Source of the DNA: Reinekea marinisedimentorum
GTDB lineage: Bacteria > Pseudomonadota > Gammaproteobacteria > Pseudomonadales > Natronospirillaceae
NCBI RefSeq assembly: GCF_004341165.1
Contig: NZ_SLZR01000001.1
Span: 417,730-481,729 of the forward strand
Reading direction: 5' to 3'
DNA length: 64,000 bases
In this document: positions 35,378 to 44,517 of the stretch, piece by piece
Position numbering within the stretch: position 1 is the first letter of the stretch
Layout: each line of letters opens with the position of its first letter
Made by a program: the position numbers and the translations under genes
The notes under the pieces: model-generated
What the model saw: the letters and a program-made list of their open reading frames with translations, nothing else
What the model was told of the DNA's origin: nothing
The model's database searches: none

Positions 35378-36328
35378 GTGCTGTCCATCATACTGTTCTC
35401 TTTGCAGATCACTCTGCCGATCGCCATCGTTGTTATTCTGGGTATTTACTTTAAAAAACTGGGCTGGATAACCGAAGCCTTTAACCAGTCGGCTTCCAAG
35501 CTGGTCTTTAATGTTGGCCTGCCATCGCTGCTGTTTATTAACATCGTCAATGCCGATACCAGTACCAGCATCGATTGGACAATCATCATCTACGGCATCT
35601 GCTTTACGCTGGTCTCGTTTTTTGCGCTGTCTTTTATGAGCCCGTGGGTAACCAGCTTTCGTGAAGAGCGTGGCGTGTTTGTACAGGGTGCGTTCCGCGG
35701 CAATATGGGCATTATCGGCATCGCTTTCTGTATCAGTGCCTTTGGCAGTGCCGGAGCAACGCTCGCCGCCATCTATACCGGCGTGCTTTCGCTGCTCTAT
35801 AACGTGCTGGCGGTGGTGACGCTGAACCGCTGGTCTGCGCAGGAGCAGAGCGGTAACCCGGTGGTTTCCTCCATTGTCTCACTGGCGAAAAACCCGTTAA
35901 TAATCTCTATTATCCTGGCCGGCGTTTGGCGTGCTTCTGGTATACCGGTGCCGGTCTATCTGCTGGGTGCTGCCAAGTACATGGCGCAAATGACCCTGCC
36001 CGTTGCCCTGTTGAGCATCGGCGCTACGCTTTCCTGGGCCGGGCTGGTGTCGGCAGGCAAGGTCACCGCCTGGGCGACACTCGCCAAGCTGGTGGTATTG
36101 CCTTATCTGGCTGCGGTCATCGCTTATTTGTTGGGCTTCCGGGGCGTTGAGCTGGGTGTTATGTACCTGCTGATGGCCACGCCAACTGCCGCAGCCAGCT
36201 ACATGATGGTTCGCGCGATGGGCGGTAATGCCAGCCTGGCGGCCAGTATAATTGCGGTGACGACCGTGTTTAGCCTGGTTTCGACCAGTGTGGGGCTATC
36301 GCTGTTGAAGGCGCTGCAGTGGATTTAG
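35378..36328 (+). CDS. AEC-family (auxin efflux carrier-like) transporter
   Basis: A 316-residue inner-membrane carrier with about ten hydrophobic helices and the AEC pattern: SKLVFNVGLPSLLF in helix 2, FRGNMGIIGIAF, a central hydrophilic loop, then NPLIISIILAGVW and LPVALLSIGATLSW. Bacterial members export malate, malonate or other acids; the substrate here cannot be read. It starts with GTG 35378 behind CGGGAG. A bidirectional terminator separates it from the convergent PEP-CTERM gene. Confidence 0.87.
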   Translation: MLSIILFSLQITLPIAIVVILGIYFKKLGWITEAFNQSASKLVFNVGLPSLLFINIVNADTSTSIDWTIIIYGICFTLVSFFALSFMSPWVTSFREERGVFVQGAFRGNMGIIGIAFCISAFGSAGATLAAIYTGVLSLLYNVLAVVTLNRWSAQEQSGNPVVSSIVSLAKNPLIISIILAGVWRASGIPVPVYLLGAAKYMAQMTLPVALLSIGATLSWAGLVSAGKVTAWATLAKLVVLPYLAAVIAYLLGFRGVELGVMYLLMATPTAAASYMMVRAMGGNASLAASIIAVTTVFSLVSTSVGLSLLKALQWI

Positions 36329-36347
36329 GCCGGCGAAAGACAGGCAC

Positions 36348-36375
36348 AAAAAAAGCAGGCTAATGCCTGCTTTTT
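36348..36375. terminator. Bidirectional terminator between AEC carrier and PEP-CTERM gene
   Basis: AGCAGGC (36354-36360) pairs with GCCTGCT (36365-36371), loop TAAT, flanked by a run of seven A residues on the left and five T residues on the right, so it can work in both directions. Confidence 0.9.
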
Positions 36376-36400
36376 AAATGGGTAGTGCTCTAACGAAGTA

Positions 36401-37177
36401 TTAAGCAGCCATTCCTGACTGTTTACGACGAGAGTAGAACAGGCCAGCTAAGCCTAAGCCCATCAGAGCTAAGGTGGCTGGTTCTGGGACTCGGAATTCA
36501 CCCATGATCACGTCGTTACCGCAATACATTGTGAAGTGAGAGTAGAAAACGTCGTCAGCTTCGAATGTGCTGTACAACCATGAGGCTAGATCGATTACCG
36601 CAGTAGTGCCTCCATCTGAGTAGCTCACTGTACCTGAATATAAAATGTCATCACCAGAAGCGACACTATCAGCACTTACTGCAAATGGGTTAGCTTCATA
36701 GGTCAAACCGTTATAATAAACGTTTTGAATGGATGTGCTGGCATCAATGGCGTAAACCATAAAATCACCAGTAGTCCAGTCAACGTCGACAACGTAGTCG
36801 TAACCGTAGTAGTTGGATCCTGTGTAGACTACGGAATCACCATAAATCGGGGCATCGTTCAGTGCTAAAAATAAATCGCCACCAATCCAAGTGTCATAAC
36901 CATCTAAGTTGCCGCTACCATAGGTGGATGCATCAAAATTGTAGCCGCCAGAAATAGTTAGCACTCCAGAAGTGTAATCTACAGTCTCCAAGTCATAAGC
37001 GTCGCTGTAAGTGGTTTGCGCTTCATTTTCATCGATTTCGCACACAGCATCGACACAGCTACCGTACTTAAGGTTATTTGAAATCATATCGTTGATTGTC
37101 ACATCCAAAGCACTGGCTTGAGCTGCAAAGCCCAGTGCTGCTGCTGCAACAACGCCTTGTAAGAGTTTTGCGTTCAT
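36401..37177 (-). CDS. PEP-CTERM sorting-signal protein (exosortase substrate)
   Basis: A 258-residue secreted protein. It has an N-terminal signal peptide (MNAKLLQGVVAAAALGFAAQASA), a Tyr/Asp/Ser-rich body with a cysteine pair (CVDAVC) and a C-terminal sorting signal: VPEP, a hydrophobic helix ATLALMGLGLAGLFY, then SRRK and a short tail. The signal is recognised and cut by exosortase A, encoded at 50521. ATG at 37177 has AAGGAA upstream; the frame's earlier Met at 37207 has none. A sigma-54 promoter precedes it. It is the only PEP-CTERM protein seen in the window; its function is not known. Confidence 0.9.
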   Translation of the reverse strand: MNAKLLQGVVAAAALGFAAQASALDVTINDMISNNLKYGSCVDAVCEIDENEAQTTYSDAYDLETVDYTSGVLTISGGYNFDASTYGSGNLDGYDTWIGGDLFLALNDAPIYGDSVVYTGSNYYGYDYVVDVDWTTGDFMVYAIDASTSIQNVYYNGLTYEANPFAVSADSVASGDDILYSGTVSYSDGGTTAVIDLASWLYSTFEADDVFYSHFTMYCGNDVIMGEFRVPEPATLALMGLGLAGLFYSRRKQSGMAA

Positions 37178-37245
37178 CTTTATATTCCTTAAATCTGTGT
37201 GGTCCAAATTGAGCGCCTTACTACGGGCTCACATAGAGGTGATAA

Positions 37246-37261
37246 AGCAAGGTATAGGCCA
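37246..37261 (-). promoter_or_regulatory. Sigma-54 promoter of the PEP-CTERM gene
   Basis: Read on the minus strand: TGGCCTATACCTTGCT. TGGC and TTGC are separated by seven bases, so the invariant GG and GC are at the exact -24/-12 spacing. It lies 69 bases before the ATG at 37177. RpoN control of PEP-CTERM genes with the PrsK/PrsR two-component system is known from other bacteria; PrsK/PrsR are not in this window. Confidence 0.75.
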
Positions 37262-37439
37262 TGTTCTGCTAGCCCTTTTATGACGGGGGGGCAGCTGTAA
37301 GGAAATATCCTAATGATAAAAATATCGACAAAATCGATAAGTACTGCCGTTCGATATGTAAATAAAACCGACAGGCGTTTTGTGGGCGTTGGCAGAGGGC
37401 TGGCCAAAGAGCGAAGCCATCTTTCTGAGGGTTGATAGG

Positions 37440-38456
37440 CTATTTAAGACCGTCTTTTATTCTTCGACGCGCATCTTCAAATAGCCGTACCTTCGGGTTG
37501 CTTTCTCCGTCACTCAGGAACGAAAGTTTTTCATCAATGGATTCCAAGGCTGATGCGATGCGGCTTAGGGCGTCCAGGTTGTCTGACGACATTGCGGTAT
37601 TGCCGGCTGAAGAGGGCTTTTTTAGGGTAGATTTGCGCGCTTCCAGAATGTCTTCATTAGAAACCATCAGTTCCTGTTTGATTTCTTCTATATCGGAAGC
37701 GTTCAGGTACTTGCGGTCTTCTGCAAACGCACACAGCAGTAGCCCATCGCTGATTTTGTTGATCAGGCGCGGAATACCGGAAGAGAATTCATGAATAGAC
37801 TTGATGATCTCTTCACTGAACAGCCCTGTATCTGTGAAGCCTGCAACCGTCAGGCGGTGATAGATATAGTGTTTGGTGTCTTCCAACGACAGCCCTTCCA
37901 GGTGGAAGAACAGCTTTATTCGCTGAGTTAACTGAGGAATGTCCCCGATATTCTCTTTCAGTTCCGGCTGACCCATTAATATAACCCGCAGAATAGGTCC
38001 GTTTGGTCCTTCCATGCCGGCCAGCATGCGAATGTCTTCCAGGTTTTCGTGAGTCAGATTCTGGGCTTCATCGATGGCCAGCAGCACTGGAACGCCGCGC
38101 GCCGCTAGCTGGCAGAGATGGTCGTTAATGGCGAACAGCATGGAAACCTTGTTGGAATCGGTCACACGAATAGCCGCTTGCTGCATGATGATCTGAAACA
38201 AGTCATCGCCCTGAAGGTTGGTATACGCGATGTGGAAAAGTTTGACCTCCTCCTTGATCTCGCTGATCATCTTTTTCAGCAGTGTCGTTTTACCTGAGCC
38301 AATTTCGCCGCTGATCACCACAAAGCCTTCCGGGCTCCATATGGCGGAATCCATAAAGACAAAGGCGCGAGAATGCTGGCGTGACATGTAAAGAAAATCT
38401 TCTTCTGGCGCCATTCTGAAGGGGTGACGAGCAAATCCAAAATGTTCTAGGTACAT
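37440..38456 (-). CDS. XrtA-associated ATPase (ExeA-like AAA)
   Basis: A 338-residue AAA+ ATPase related to ExeA/GspA that accompanies exosortase A polysaccharide loci. Visible: MYLEHFGFARHPFRMAPEEDFLY at the N-terminus (family-typical), Walker A GEIGSGKTTLL, Walker B LLAIDEAQNL, and GQPELKENI/LTQRIKLFFHLEGLSLEDT sensor regions. The last ~50 residues are polar and low in conservation. AAAGGAAC lies before the ATG. It is third in a minus-strand operon after the deacetylase and the dehydrogenase. Its precise role in export is not established. Confidence 0.9.
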   Translation of the reverse strand: MYLEHFGFARHPFRMAPEEDFLYMSRQHSRAFVFMDSAIWSPEGFVVISGEIGSGKTTLLKKMISEIKEEVKLFHIAYTNLQGDDLFQIIMQQAAIRVTDSNKVSMLFAINDHLCQLAARGVPVLLAIDEAQNLTHENLEDIRMLAGMEGPNGPILRVILMGQPELKENIGDIPQLTQRIKLFFHLEGLSLEDTKHYIYHRLTVAGFTDTGLFSEEIIKSIHEFSSGIPRLINKISDGLLLCAFAEDRKYLNASDIEEIKQELMVSNEDILEARKSTLKKPSSAGNTAMSSDNLDALSRIASALESIDEKLSFLSDGESNPKVRLFEDARRRIKDGLK

Positions 38457-38483
38457 AGTTCCTTTCTCTTTTAGTGCCGCGGA

Positions 38484-39776
38484 CTAAAGCCGCCACAAGC
38501 GAAGGCCTGTTTGCCGGAATTCATCTCTATCCAAAATGCATTTTACATCATATACGCCAGCACCGGAGTTAAGCATCGATTTGAAATGATCGGCACTGTA
38601 GCCTCGATACTCTTTATGCGCAACACAGACGATGACTCCATCCAAATTGTTCAGTTCGTGGTCGTCCACCAACCGGATTCCAAATTCTTCCAGGGTGTGC
38701 TGTGGTTCAGCCTGGGGATCGTGAACAATGGTGTTAATACCCCAGCTCTTTAGGCCTTTTATTACGTCGATCACTTTTGTATTTCGAATATCCGGGCAGT
38801 CTTCTTTAAAGGTTAGCCCCAAAATGGCGACATTCGATCCTTTAACAGGCTGATCATTGGCGATCATTTCTTTTACTATCTGGCCTGCTAAGTATTCACC
38901 CATGCCATCATTGATACGGCGCCCGGCAAGGATGACATCCGGGTGATAACCCAGTTTTTCAGCCTTATGAGTTAAATAGTAGGGGTCAACGCCAATACAG
39001 TGCCCGCCAACCAAGCCCGGGCGAAACGGAAGGAAGTTCCATTTTGTGCCAGCGGCTTCCAGCACTTCGATGGTATCAATGCCCATATGGTTGAAAATAA
39101 TGGCCAGTTCATTCATTAGTGCGATATTTAAATCACGCTGGGTGTTTTCTATCACTTTGCAGGCTTCTGCAACCTTAATGCTGCTGGCCCTGTGAACACC
39201 GGGTTTGACAACCGATTCATAAACGGCTGCAACAATGTCCAATACTTCAGGTGTTTGACCAGCAACAACTTTCAATATGCTTGTGAAGGTTCTCTGCTTG
39301 TCTCCCGGATTGATCCTTTCCGGAGAGTAACCCACAAAGAAGTCTACTCCGCATTTCAGGCCGGATGTCCGCTCTAGTACTGGAACACAGTCTTCTTCTG
39401 TTGTGCCGGGGTATACAGTGGATTCATATACAACGATATCCCCTTTTTTTAGCTGGGGACCAATGGTCTCGGATGCCTTGATAAGGGGGCTTAAATCTGG
39501 CTGTTTGGCATCATTAACGGGCGTTGGCACACCAATAATATGAAAGTCGGCTTTTTTTAAATCTGACGCATCGTCGGTATAAATGACGTTGGCTTTGCTG
39601 AGTTCTTCCGGAGAGACCTCTAGGGTGTGATCAGAGCCGTTTCTTAGCTCTTCAATGCGATGAGGGTTTATATCGAAGCCGATACACTGTTTTTGCATCC
39701 CAAAGGCGACTGCGACGGGCAAGCCTACATAACCCAGGCCAATGACTGATACGGTTCGGTTGTGAGTGGTTTTCAT
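38484..39776 (-). CDS. Nucleotide-sugar dehydrogenase (UDP-GlcNAc/GalNAc 6-dehydrogenase type, TviB/WbpA-like)
   Basis: Oxidises a UDP-hexose at C6 to the uronic acid with two NAD+, supplying acidic sugars for the polysaccharide. The protein has SVIGLGYVGLPVAVAFG (NAD binding), VPTPVNDAKQPDL, YESTVYPGTTEE, and the catalytic Cys in GGHCIGVDPYYL; the spelling GVDPYYL favours the WbpA/TviB group over glucose-specific Ugd. Start placed at 39776 (MKTTHNRTVS); MDNPKYMK at 39794 is possible and neither has a strong ribosome site. It lies between deacetylase and ATPase in one operon. Confidence 0.9.
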   Translation of the reverse strand: MKTTHNRTVSVIGLGYVGLPVAVAFGMQKQCIGFDINPHRIEELRNGSDHTLEVSPEELSKANVIYTDDASDLKKADFHIIGVPTPVNDAKQPDLSPLIKASETIGPQLKKGDIVVYESTVYPGTTEEDCVPVLERTSGLKCGVDFFVGYSPERINPGDKQRTFTSILKVVAGQTPEVLDIVAAVYESVVKPGVHRASSIKVAEACKVIENTQRDLNIALMNELAIIFNHMGIDTIEVLEAAGTKWNFLPFRPGLVGGHCIGVDPYYLTHKAEKLGYHPDVILAGRRINDGMGEYLAGQIVKEMIANDQPVKGSNVAILGLTFKEDCPDIRNTKVIDVIKGLKSWGINTIVHDPQAEPQHTLEEFGIRLVDDHELNNLDGVIVCVAHKEYRGYSADHFKSMLNSGAGVYDVKCILDRDEFRQTGLRLWRL

Positions 39777-39805
39777 ATATTTGGGGTTATCCACTTATTA
39801 TTCTG

Positions 39806-40723
39806 TTAAGCGAGTTTGACCAGCTCGCGTTCGGTACAGGTGTAAACTTCGCTCGAATTATAGGAGAGGATGCTGTCACTTAGCGTGCCAAAATCGAAAT
39901 CTTTCATTAAGGCTGCCAGACGCGCTTCGCATCTGTCCAGGTTTGTGTAATGGCGAAACCTGGAGAACCAGCTTGCGTTGGTGAATCGTGGTTGGTCTGG
40001 GTCAACCTCCCATGGGTGCAGATAGAACACCTTTGGAACGGTGTTCTTCTTGCTGGCGGAATTGAATAGGTAGCGGAAAACTGGGTAAGGAAACTGTCTG
40101 AAATAGCCACCTCCAGCTGCAGGGATGGACATTCCGAACTTATTGGCAGAGGTGATTGGGAATTCGATCAGTGTTTTTCCGGACTTAGTCTGAATTTTAT
40201 AGGGCTCGCTCGGGGTATCCGGGATGCCATAGTTGTCGTGGTAAATCGGAAATATGCTGGAATCCCACTTGAAGCCAAGCTCACCGAGGATATCCAGCGC
40301 CCATAACGATTTTTTGGTAATGGAGTAGCTTGCTGCCCGGTAGCCGTCGCATGGTTTCTGAGTAATCGATTCCAGCAGGTCTTTTGACTTGCGGGTTTCC
40401 TCGCGAAACACTTTCGGTGATTGACTGTAAATGAGCTGGTGGCTGTAGCCGTGAGATGCAATTTCGTGGCCGGCGGCGTCAATTGCTTTTACAAGTTCCG
40501 GAAACCGGTCTGCAACCCAGCCGAGAATAAAGAAAGTACCCTTAATGTCTTGAGATTCAAATAAATTAAGGATTTTATGAGTATTCATCACAACCCTTGA
40601 TGGTTGCTGATCCCATTGATGCGGCCGAATGACGTCTTTAAATGCAGCGACGTGAAAGTAGTCTTCTACATCGATGGTCATCGCATGCACAGTTGCTGTA
40701 GTCTGGTTGTTATCCGCTTTCAC
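39806..40723 (-). CDS. XrtA-system polysaccharide deacetylase
   Basis: A NodB-homology deacetylase of 305 residues that removes N-acetyl groups from the exopolysaccharide. The metal ligands are visible: Asp in MTIDVEDYFH, and two His in EIASHGYSHQ; the active-site Arg lies in GYRAASYSI, and HPWEVDPDQ near the C-terminus is typical of this XrtA-linked subfamily. Translation from GTG 40723, AGGAAG eight bases upstream. It is the first gene of the minus-strand operon and diverges from the sugar transferase at 40945. Confidence 0.92.
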   Translation of the reverse strand: MKADNNQTTATVHAMTIDVEDYFHVAAFKDVIRPHQWDQQPSRVVMNTHKILNLFESQDIKGTFFILGWVADRFPELVKAIDAAGHEIASHGYSHQLIYSQSPKVFREETRKSKDLLESITQKPCDGYRAASYSITKKSLWALDILGELGFKWDSSIFPIYHDNYGIPDTPSEPYKIQTKSGKTLIEFPITSANKFGMSIPAAGGGYFRQFPYPVFRYLFNSASKKNTVPKVFYLHPWEVDPDQPRFTNASWFSRFRHYTNLDRCEARLAALMKDFDFGTLSDSILSYNSSEVYTCTERELVKLA

Positions 40724-40789
40724 GGTCGTTACTTCCTGTATTGGTGACGTCTCAGCTTTATGTTTCTAAATGTTCCAAAGCAGCTGTGT

Positions 40790-40817
40790 ATATTACAGCC
40801 AAAGTAAGTCGGTGCAA
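40790..40817 (-). promoter_or_regulatory. Probable sigma-70 promoter of the deacetylase operon
   Basis: On the minus strand, TTGCAC (40812-40817) and TAATAT (40790-40795) are separated by 16 bases, giving good -35 and -10 hexamers. It would start transcripts about 60 bases before the GTG at 40723. Confidence 0.5.
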
Positions 40818-40883
40818 AACATCTACCCTACTGTAACTATACTAGATGAACGAATTGTTGTGGTTCTTTCATGAAAAGGTCAA

Positions 40884-40910
40884 AATTGATAGCCTACAAT
40901 TTCATCAATT
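40884..40910. repeat. Inverted repeat upstream of the EPS operon
   Basis: AATTGAT (40884-40890) and ATCAATT (40904-40910) face each other across 13 bases that contain TACAAT, a possible -10 element (40895-40900). It lies 34 bases before the sugar transferase start and could be an operator. The protein that might bind is unknown. Confidence 0.5.
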
Positions 40911-40944
40911 GTTTAACATCTGGATTGCTAGCAAGGAAGCCTAA

Positions 40945-42351
40945 GTGTCTTATATCCGCATCCGCAAACATTATCTTCATGTACCCTACCTTCTGTTAGG
41001 GGTTTTAGAGTTCCTGCTTTTATTTGCGAGCTTCTTTGTTGTAGAGAATATTCAGCTGCAGTTAGGCGTTATCCCTGAAGCCAGAATTTCTATTGACCCG
41101 GTGCTGTCGCTTGTTTATGCATTGTTGTTAAGTTGCTGTTCACTGGCGATGGGTGTGTATCTGGCGTTGATGCGTGAAGGCTTTCTGGCGATGTTCTTCA
41201 GAACATTGGTAGCCTACTGCTTTCTTGGTGCTCTGAGTATCTCTCTGTTGGCCGTCGTTTGGCCCAGCATTAATCTGGGCAGTACAAACCTGTTCTGGGC
41301 CATTATGGCCTCGACCGGCATGGCGCTGGTTGTACGTAGGCTTTTTAGTGGAATTATCGACTCTGATCAGTTGGCCAGGCGCGTGCTGGTGTTGGGTACC
41401 GGGCCTTCCGCGTTACAGCTGAAATCTGATTATGAAAACAACAAACGCAGCCTGAGCATACGTGTAATGGGCTATGTTGGCCCGAGCGATGGCGCTATCG
41501 ATGGCAGGTTTTGTTTGGAAAAACCTTCAGACTGGGTGGCTTTCTGTAAAGCAAACGGAATCTCAGAAATTATTGTCGCTCAACAGGAGCGCCGCCAATC
41601 GGATGCCGGCATCTTTCCATTAGACGACTTAATTAAATGTAAGATGGCCGGTATTGATGTCGTAAACGCTGTTAGTTTTTATGAGCGGGAACTGAATAAA
41701 GTGAAACTCAGCCTGCTTCAACCCTCGTGGATTATTTTTTCTGATGGTTTCAGTGTCTCCCGCTCCAGAGACTTCGCAAAGCGCGCATTTGACCTGCTTG
41801 TTAGTCTCCTGTTAGCCATCATTCTTGCTTTGCCAGTTCTGTTCGCTGCGCTGTTGGTGCTGCTAGAAACAGGGCGTCCAATACTCTATTCACAAATTCG
41901 GGTAGGGAAGGATGGCCAGCCTTTCAAAATATACAAGATTCGCTCAATGACTAAGGATGCCGAAAAAGGCGGTAAAGCCGTTTGGGCGAAAGCTAATGAC
42001 TCGCGCATCACGAAAGTTGGCGCATTTATTCGCAACACCCGTTTAGATGAGATTCCACAATTGTGGAACGTGGTAAAAGGCGATATGAGCTTTGTGGGGC
42101 CTCGACCGGAGCGGCCAGAGTTTGTATCTGATTTAAACGAACAAATTCCATTTTATTCGTATCGGCATGTTGTGAAGCCCGGGTTAATGGGCTGGGCTCA
42201 ATTGAACTATCCTTATGGGGCGTCGGTCGAAGATGCTCAGGGTAAGTTAGAGTACGACCTTTATTACACAAAGAATCACAGTATCGTAATGGATCTGCTA
42301 ATAATGATTCAGACAGTTGAAGTTGTCCTTTTGGGCAAGGGAGTGCATTAG
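40945..42351 (+). CDS. Initiating sugar transferase, XrtA system (polyprenyl glycosylphosphotransferase)
   Basis: Transfers the first sugar phosphate to undecaprenyl phosphate at the inner membrane, starting repeat-unit synthesis. The 468 residues show four N-terminal helices, a CoA-binding-like Rossmann domain (RVLVLGTGPSALQL), a fifth helix (DLLVSLLLAIILALPVLFAALL), and the WcaJ/PglC-like catalytic domain: IRVGKDGQPFKIYKIRSM, RITKVGAFIRNTRLDEIPQLWNV, MSFVGPRPERPEF, VKPGLMGWAQLNYPYG. GTG start behind AAGGAAG. It leads the plus-strand EPS operon; the wza-like gene follows two bases after the stop. Confidence 0.94.
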   Translation: MSYIRIRKHYLHVPYLLLGVLEFLLLFASFFVVENIQLQLGVIPEARISIDPVLSLVYALLLSCCSLAMGVYLALMREGFLAMFFRTLVAYCFLGALSISLLAVVWPSINLGSTNLFWAIMASTGMALVVRRLFSGIIDSDQLARRVLVLGTGPSALQLKSDYENNKRSLSIRVMGYVGPSDGAIDGRFCLEKPSDWVAFCKANGISEIIVAQQERRQSDAGIFPLDDLIKCKMAGIDVVNAVSFYERELNKVKLSLLQPSWIIFSDGFSVSRSRDFAKRAFDLLVSLLLAIILALPVLFAALLVLLETGRPILYSQIRVGKDGQPFKIYKIRSMTKDAEKGGKAVWAKANDSRITKVGAFIRNTRLDEIPQLWNVVKGDMSFVGPRPERPEFVSDLNEQIPFYSYRHVVKPGLMGWAQLNYPYGASVEDAQGKLEYDLYYTKNHSIVMDLLIMIQTVEVVLLGKGVH

Positions 42352-42353
42352 TT

Positions 42354-42986
42354 ATGAAATTCTTTACTCAGGCTATTTTGACAATGATTTTTCTGGCGCT
42401 GCTTGGCGGTTGTGCCTCTGGTGGTGCAAAAGGCATATCAGGGCCAGAAATGAGCTATGTTAAGCAGCCATATGTCATTGGTATATCGGATCAGTTACAG
42501 ATAGACGTTTGGAGAAATTCTGACCTTACCCGGTCAGTGTTAGTTCGGCCAGACGGCTTTATCACTATGCCATTGATGGGAGACGTGTTATCGGCTGGCC
42601 GCACACCTGAAGAGCTGGCTGAGGTTATTTCAGAAGCCTTAAAGTCTGTAATTAAAACACCCGAAGTAACGGTTACCGTTGTAAACCCAGTGAGTCAGGC
42701 TTATCAATATCGAGTCCGAGTAATGGGTCAGGTCAATCAGCCAACGTCAATTACCTTTGTTGACGGAATGACGGTAATGGATTTGGTATTGGCCGGTGGT
42801 GGTGTCAGTGACTTTGGCGCTGGGAACCGGTCTGTTTTGAACCGTCTGGTTGACGGTGAATATAAAGAGTACCCAGTGCGTCTGGACGATATTTTAGACC
42901 GCGGTGATATTTCTACAAACTATGAATTGCAGCCTGCAGATGTACTCACAGTGCCCGGAAAAAGTATCTGGAGAGGTGAATTTTAA
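42354..42986 (+). CDS. Polysaccharide export lipoprotein, XrtA system (Wza-like)
   Basis: Outer-membrane-associated export component of 210 residues. A signal peptide ends in lipobox LLGGC (Cys20). Then come the polysaccharide-export domain (YVIGISDQLQIDVWRNSDLTRSVLVRPDGFI) and SLBB-type strands (VRVMGQVNQPTSITFVDGMTVMDLVLAGGGVSDFG, in parts) ending in LQPADVLTVPGKSIWRGEF. It is shorter than E. coli Wza and lacks the C-terminal membrane helix, as XrtA-linked members do. Its stop overlaps the next start by one base (TAATG). Confidence 0.93.
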   Translation: MKFFTQAILTMIFLALLGGCASGGAKGISGPEMSYVKQPYVIGISDQLQIDVWRNSDLTRSVLVRPDGFITMPLMGDVLSAGRTPEELAEVISEALKSVIKTPEVTVTVVNPVSQAYQYRVRVMGQVNQPTSITFVDGMTVMDLVLAGGGVSDFGAGNRSVLNRLVDGEYKEYPVRLDDILDRGDISTNYELQPADVLTVPGKSIWRGEF

Positions 42987-44500
42987 TGGACCCTACCAAT
43001 ATCCGAGAGTTATTGCATGCGCTGAAGGTTGAAGTGCTGCGATACCGTTACGCCATTGTCATTTGTTTTGTCAGTATATCGGCTGCAGTGCTGGCTGCTG
43101 GGTATCTGATGCCAAAAAACTACTCATCCCGAGTCGTTCTTTATGCTGATGTGACTAACATTATAGGCTCGCTGCTAGAAGGAAAGGCAGAAATCACAAA
43201 AATTGACAGGGCTAAAGAAGCCAGAGATATCATCTTTACTGACAGAATTCTAAGGTCTGTTGCGGTGAAATCTGGATTCAGTGACCCTGATAGTGCAATT
43301 GGTGGAATCCGAAGCAGAATGAGAATTTCAGCAAATGGCGATTACGTCAGTATTCAGTATTCATCCTCCTCCCGGGAAAGCTCATTTAATGTTATTGATG
43401 CGGTCACTCAGGCATTCCTGGGAGAAACTGCTCGTAAAAAGCGTGAAGAGTCGCAAAGCGCTTATGAGTTTATCGATGCGCAGGTGACTAGTTACAAAAG
43501 CCAACTGGAAGCAGCGGAAGCCCGCCTAAAAGAGTTTTCTGCTCAAAACATCGATGTAACTGAACAAAGCGTTTCAAGTCGGGTGATTAGGTATAAAGAT
43601 CAGATTCAGTTGCTGAATCTGGAAATTCAAGACGGTGAATCCCGTTTGGCAAGCTATGAGGCTCAGTTAAAAAGTGAGCCAGAGTTTATAGAAATAGAAA
43701 CGGAGCGAACGCCAACGTTTGAGGAACGCCAACTAGAGAATTTTGAGCTGCGCTTGGCAGACTTAAGGCTAAGTTACCTCGATACCCACCCTGATATCGT
43801 AAGTCTGAAAGACCAAATAGATGCACTGCGGGAAAAAGTAAACGATCAGAAAGCAGAGGCTGCGTCTACTCGCGCAGTGAGTCAAACGGAAAATACTGCC
43901 TATACCGCATTGCGTGAGCTGATAAACAATGAGCGGGCGGACCTTCTGGCTAAGAAGAACCGTTTGGCAAATACCGAATCATTGCTTGAGTCTGAGTTTT
44001 CAAATGCAGAAACAGTGGCCGCTAAGCAGGCAACATATAAAGAACTGACGCGCGATTACGCTGTAACAAAAGATGTGTACGAAGACATGTTGAAACGTCG
44101 TGAAAGTGCCCGCCTTTCTATGACACTGGATGTAGAAGGTCAGGGTGTTTCATACAAGATCCATGAGCCTGCATCTTACCCAATTCGTTCGGATGGCTTG
44201 CAATTATACCACTTTGCCCTTGCAGGGCCGATTCTTGGTATCGCTGTTCCGTTCGGGTTGCTAGCCGTGCTGGTACTTGTTGACCCACGAATAAGGTCTG
44301 CCAGTTATATGTCAGATAACCTTCCCGCTCACGTGAACTTAATAACAACTATTCCAATGTATGATGGCGGTGTAGCGGAATTGGCCAGTAAAAGAAGCTT
44401 AATATTACTCAGCTTCATCTCATTAGTTTATTTAGGTATCTACGTTATGTTCAGCAGCGGCTCGGCAATGTTGGGCGTGCTGGGTATTACCTTGCAGTGA
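42986..44500 (+). CDS. Polysaccharide chain-length determinant, XrtA system (Wzz-like)
   Basis: A 504-residue inner-membrane co-polymerase. One helix near residues 20-41 (YAIVICFVSISAAVLAAGYLM), a long periplasmic coiled coil (roughly 150-360 with ESAAEARLKEFSAQNIDV-like repeats), and two C-terminal helices (FALAGPILGIAVPFGLLAVLVLV in part; SLILLSFISLVYLGIYVMF). No kinase domain is attached; the kinase-like partner is the next gene. The start overlaps the preceding stop by one base. Confidence 0.93.
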   Translation: MDPTNIRELLHALKVEVLRYRYAIVICFVSISAAVLAAGYLMPKNYSSRVVLYADVTNIIGSLLEGKAEITKIDRAKEARDIIFTDRILRSVAVKSGFSDPDSAIGGIRSRMRISANGDYVSIQYSSSSRESSFNVIDAVTQAFLGETARKKREESQSAYEFIDAQVTSYKSQLEAAEARLKEFSAQNIDVTEQSVSSRVIRYKDQIQLLNLEIQDGESRLASYEAQLKSEPEFIEIETERTPTFEERQLENFELRLADLRLSYLDTHPDIVSLKDQIDALREKVNDQKAEAASTRAVSQTENTAYTALRELINNERADLLAKKNRLANTESLLESEFSNAETVAAKQATYKELTRDYAVTKDVYEDMLKRRESARLSMTLDVEGQGVSYKIHEPASYPIRSDGLQLYHFALAGPILGIAVPFGLLAVLVLVDPRIRSASYMSDNLPAHVNLITTIPMYDGGVAELASKRSLILLSFISLVYLGIYVMFSSGSAMLGVLGITLQ

Positions 44501-44517
44501 TCTAAAGGAGCGCAAGC

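Noticed and set aside
36401..37177. Possible S-layer or adhesin identity of the PEP-CTERM protein
   Set aside because: Only the sorting signal and signal peptide can be recognised; the body has no known domain.
40784..40798. CTGT-N7-ACAG palindrome near the deacetylase promoter, resembling an SOS box
   Set aside because: The spacer is seven bases rather than the eight required by the gammaproteobacterial LexA box; noted only as a palindrome.
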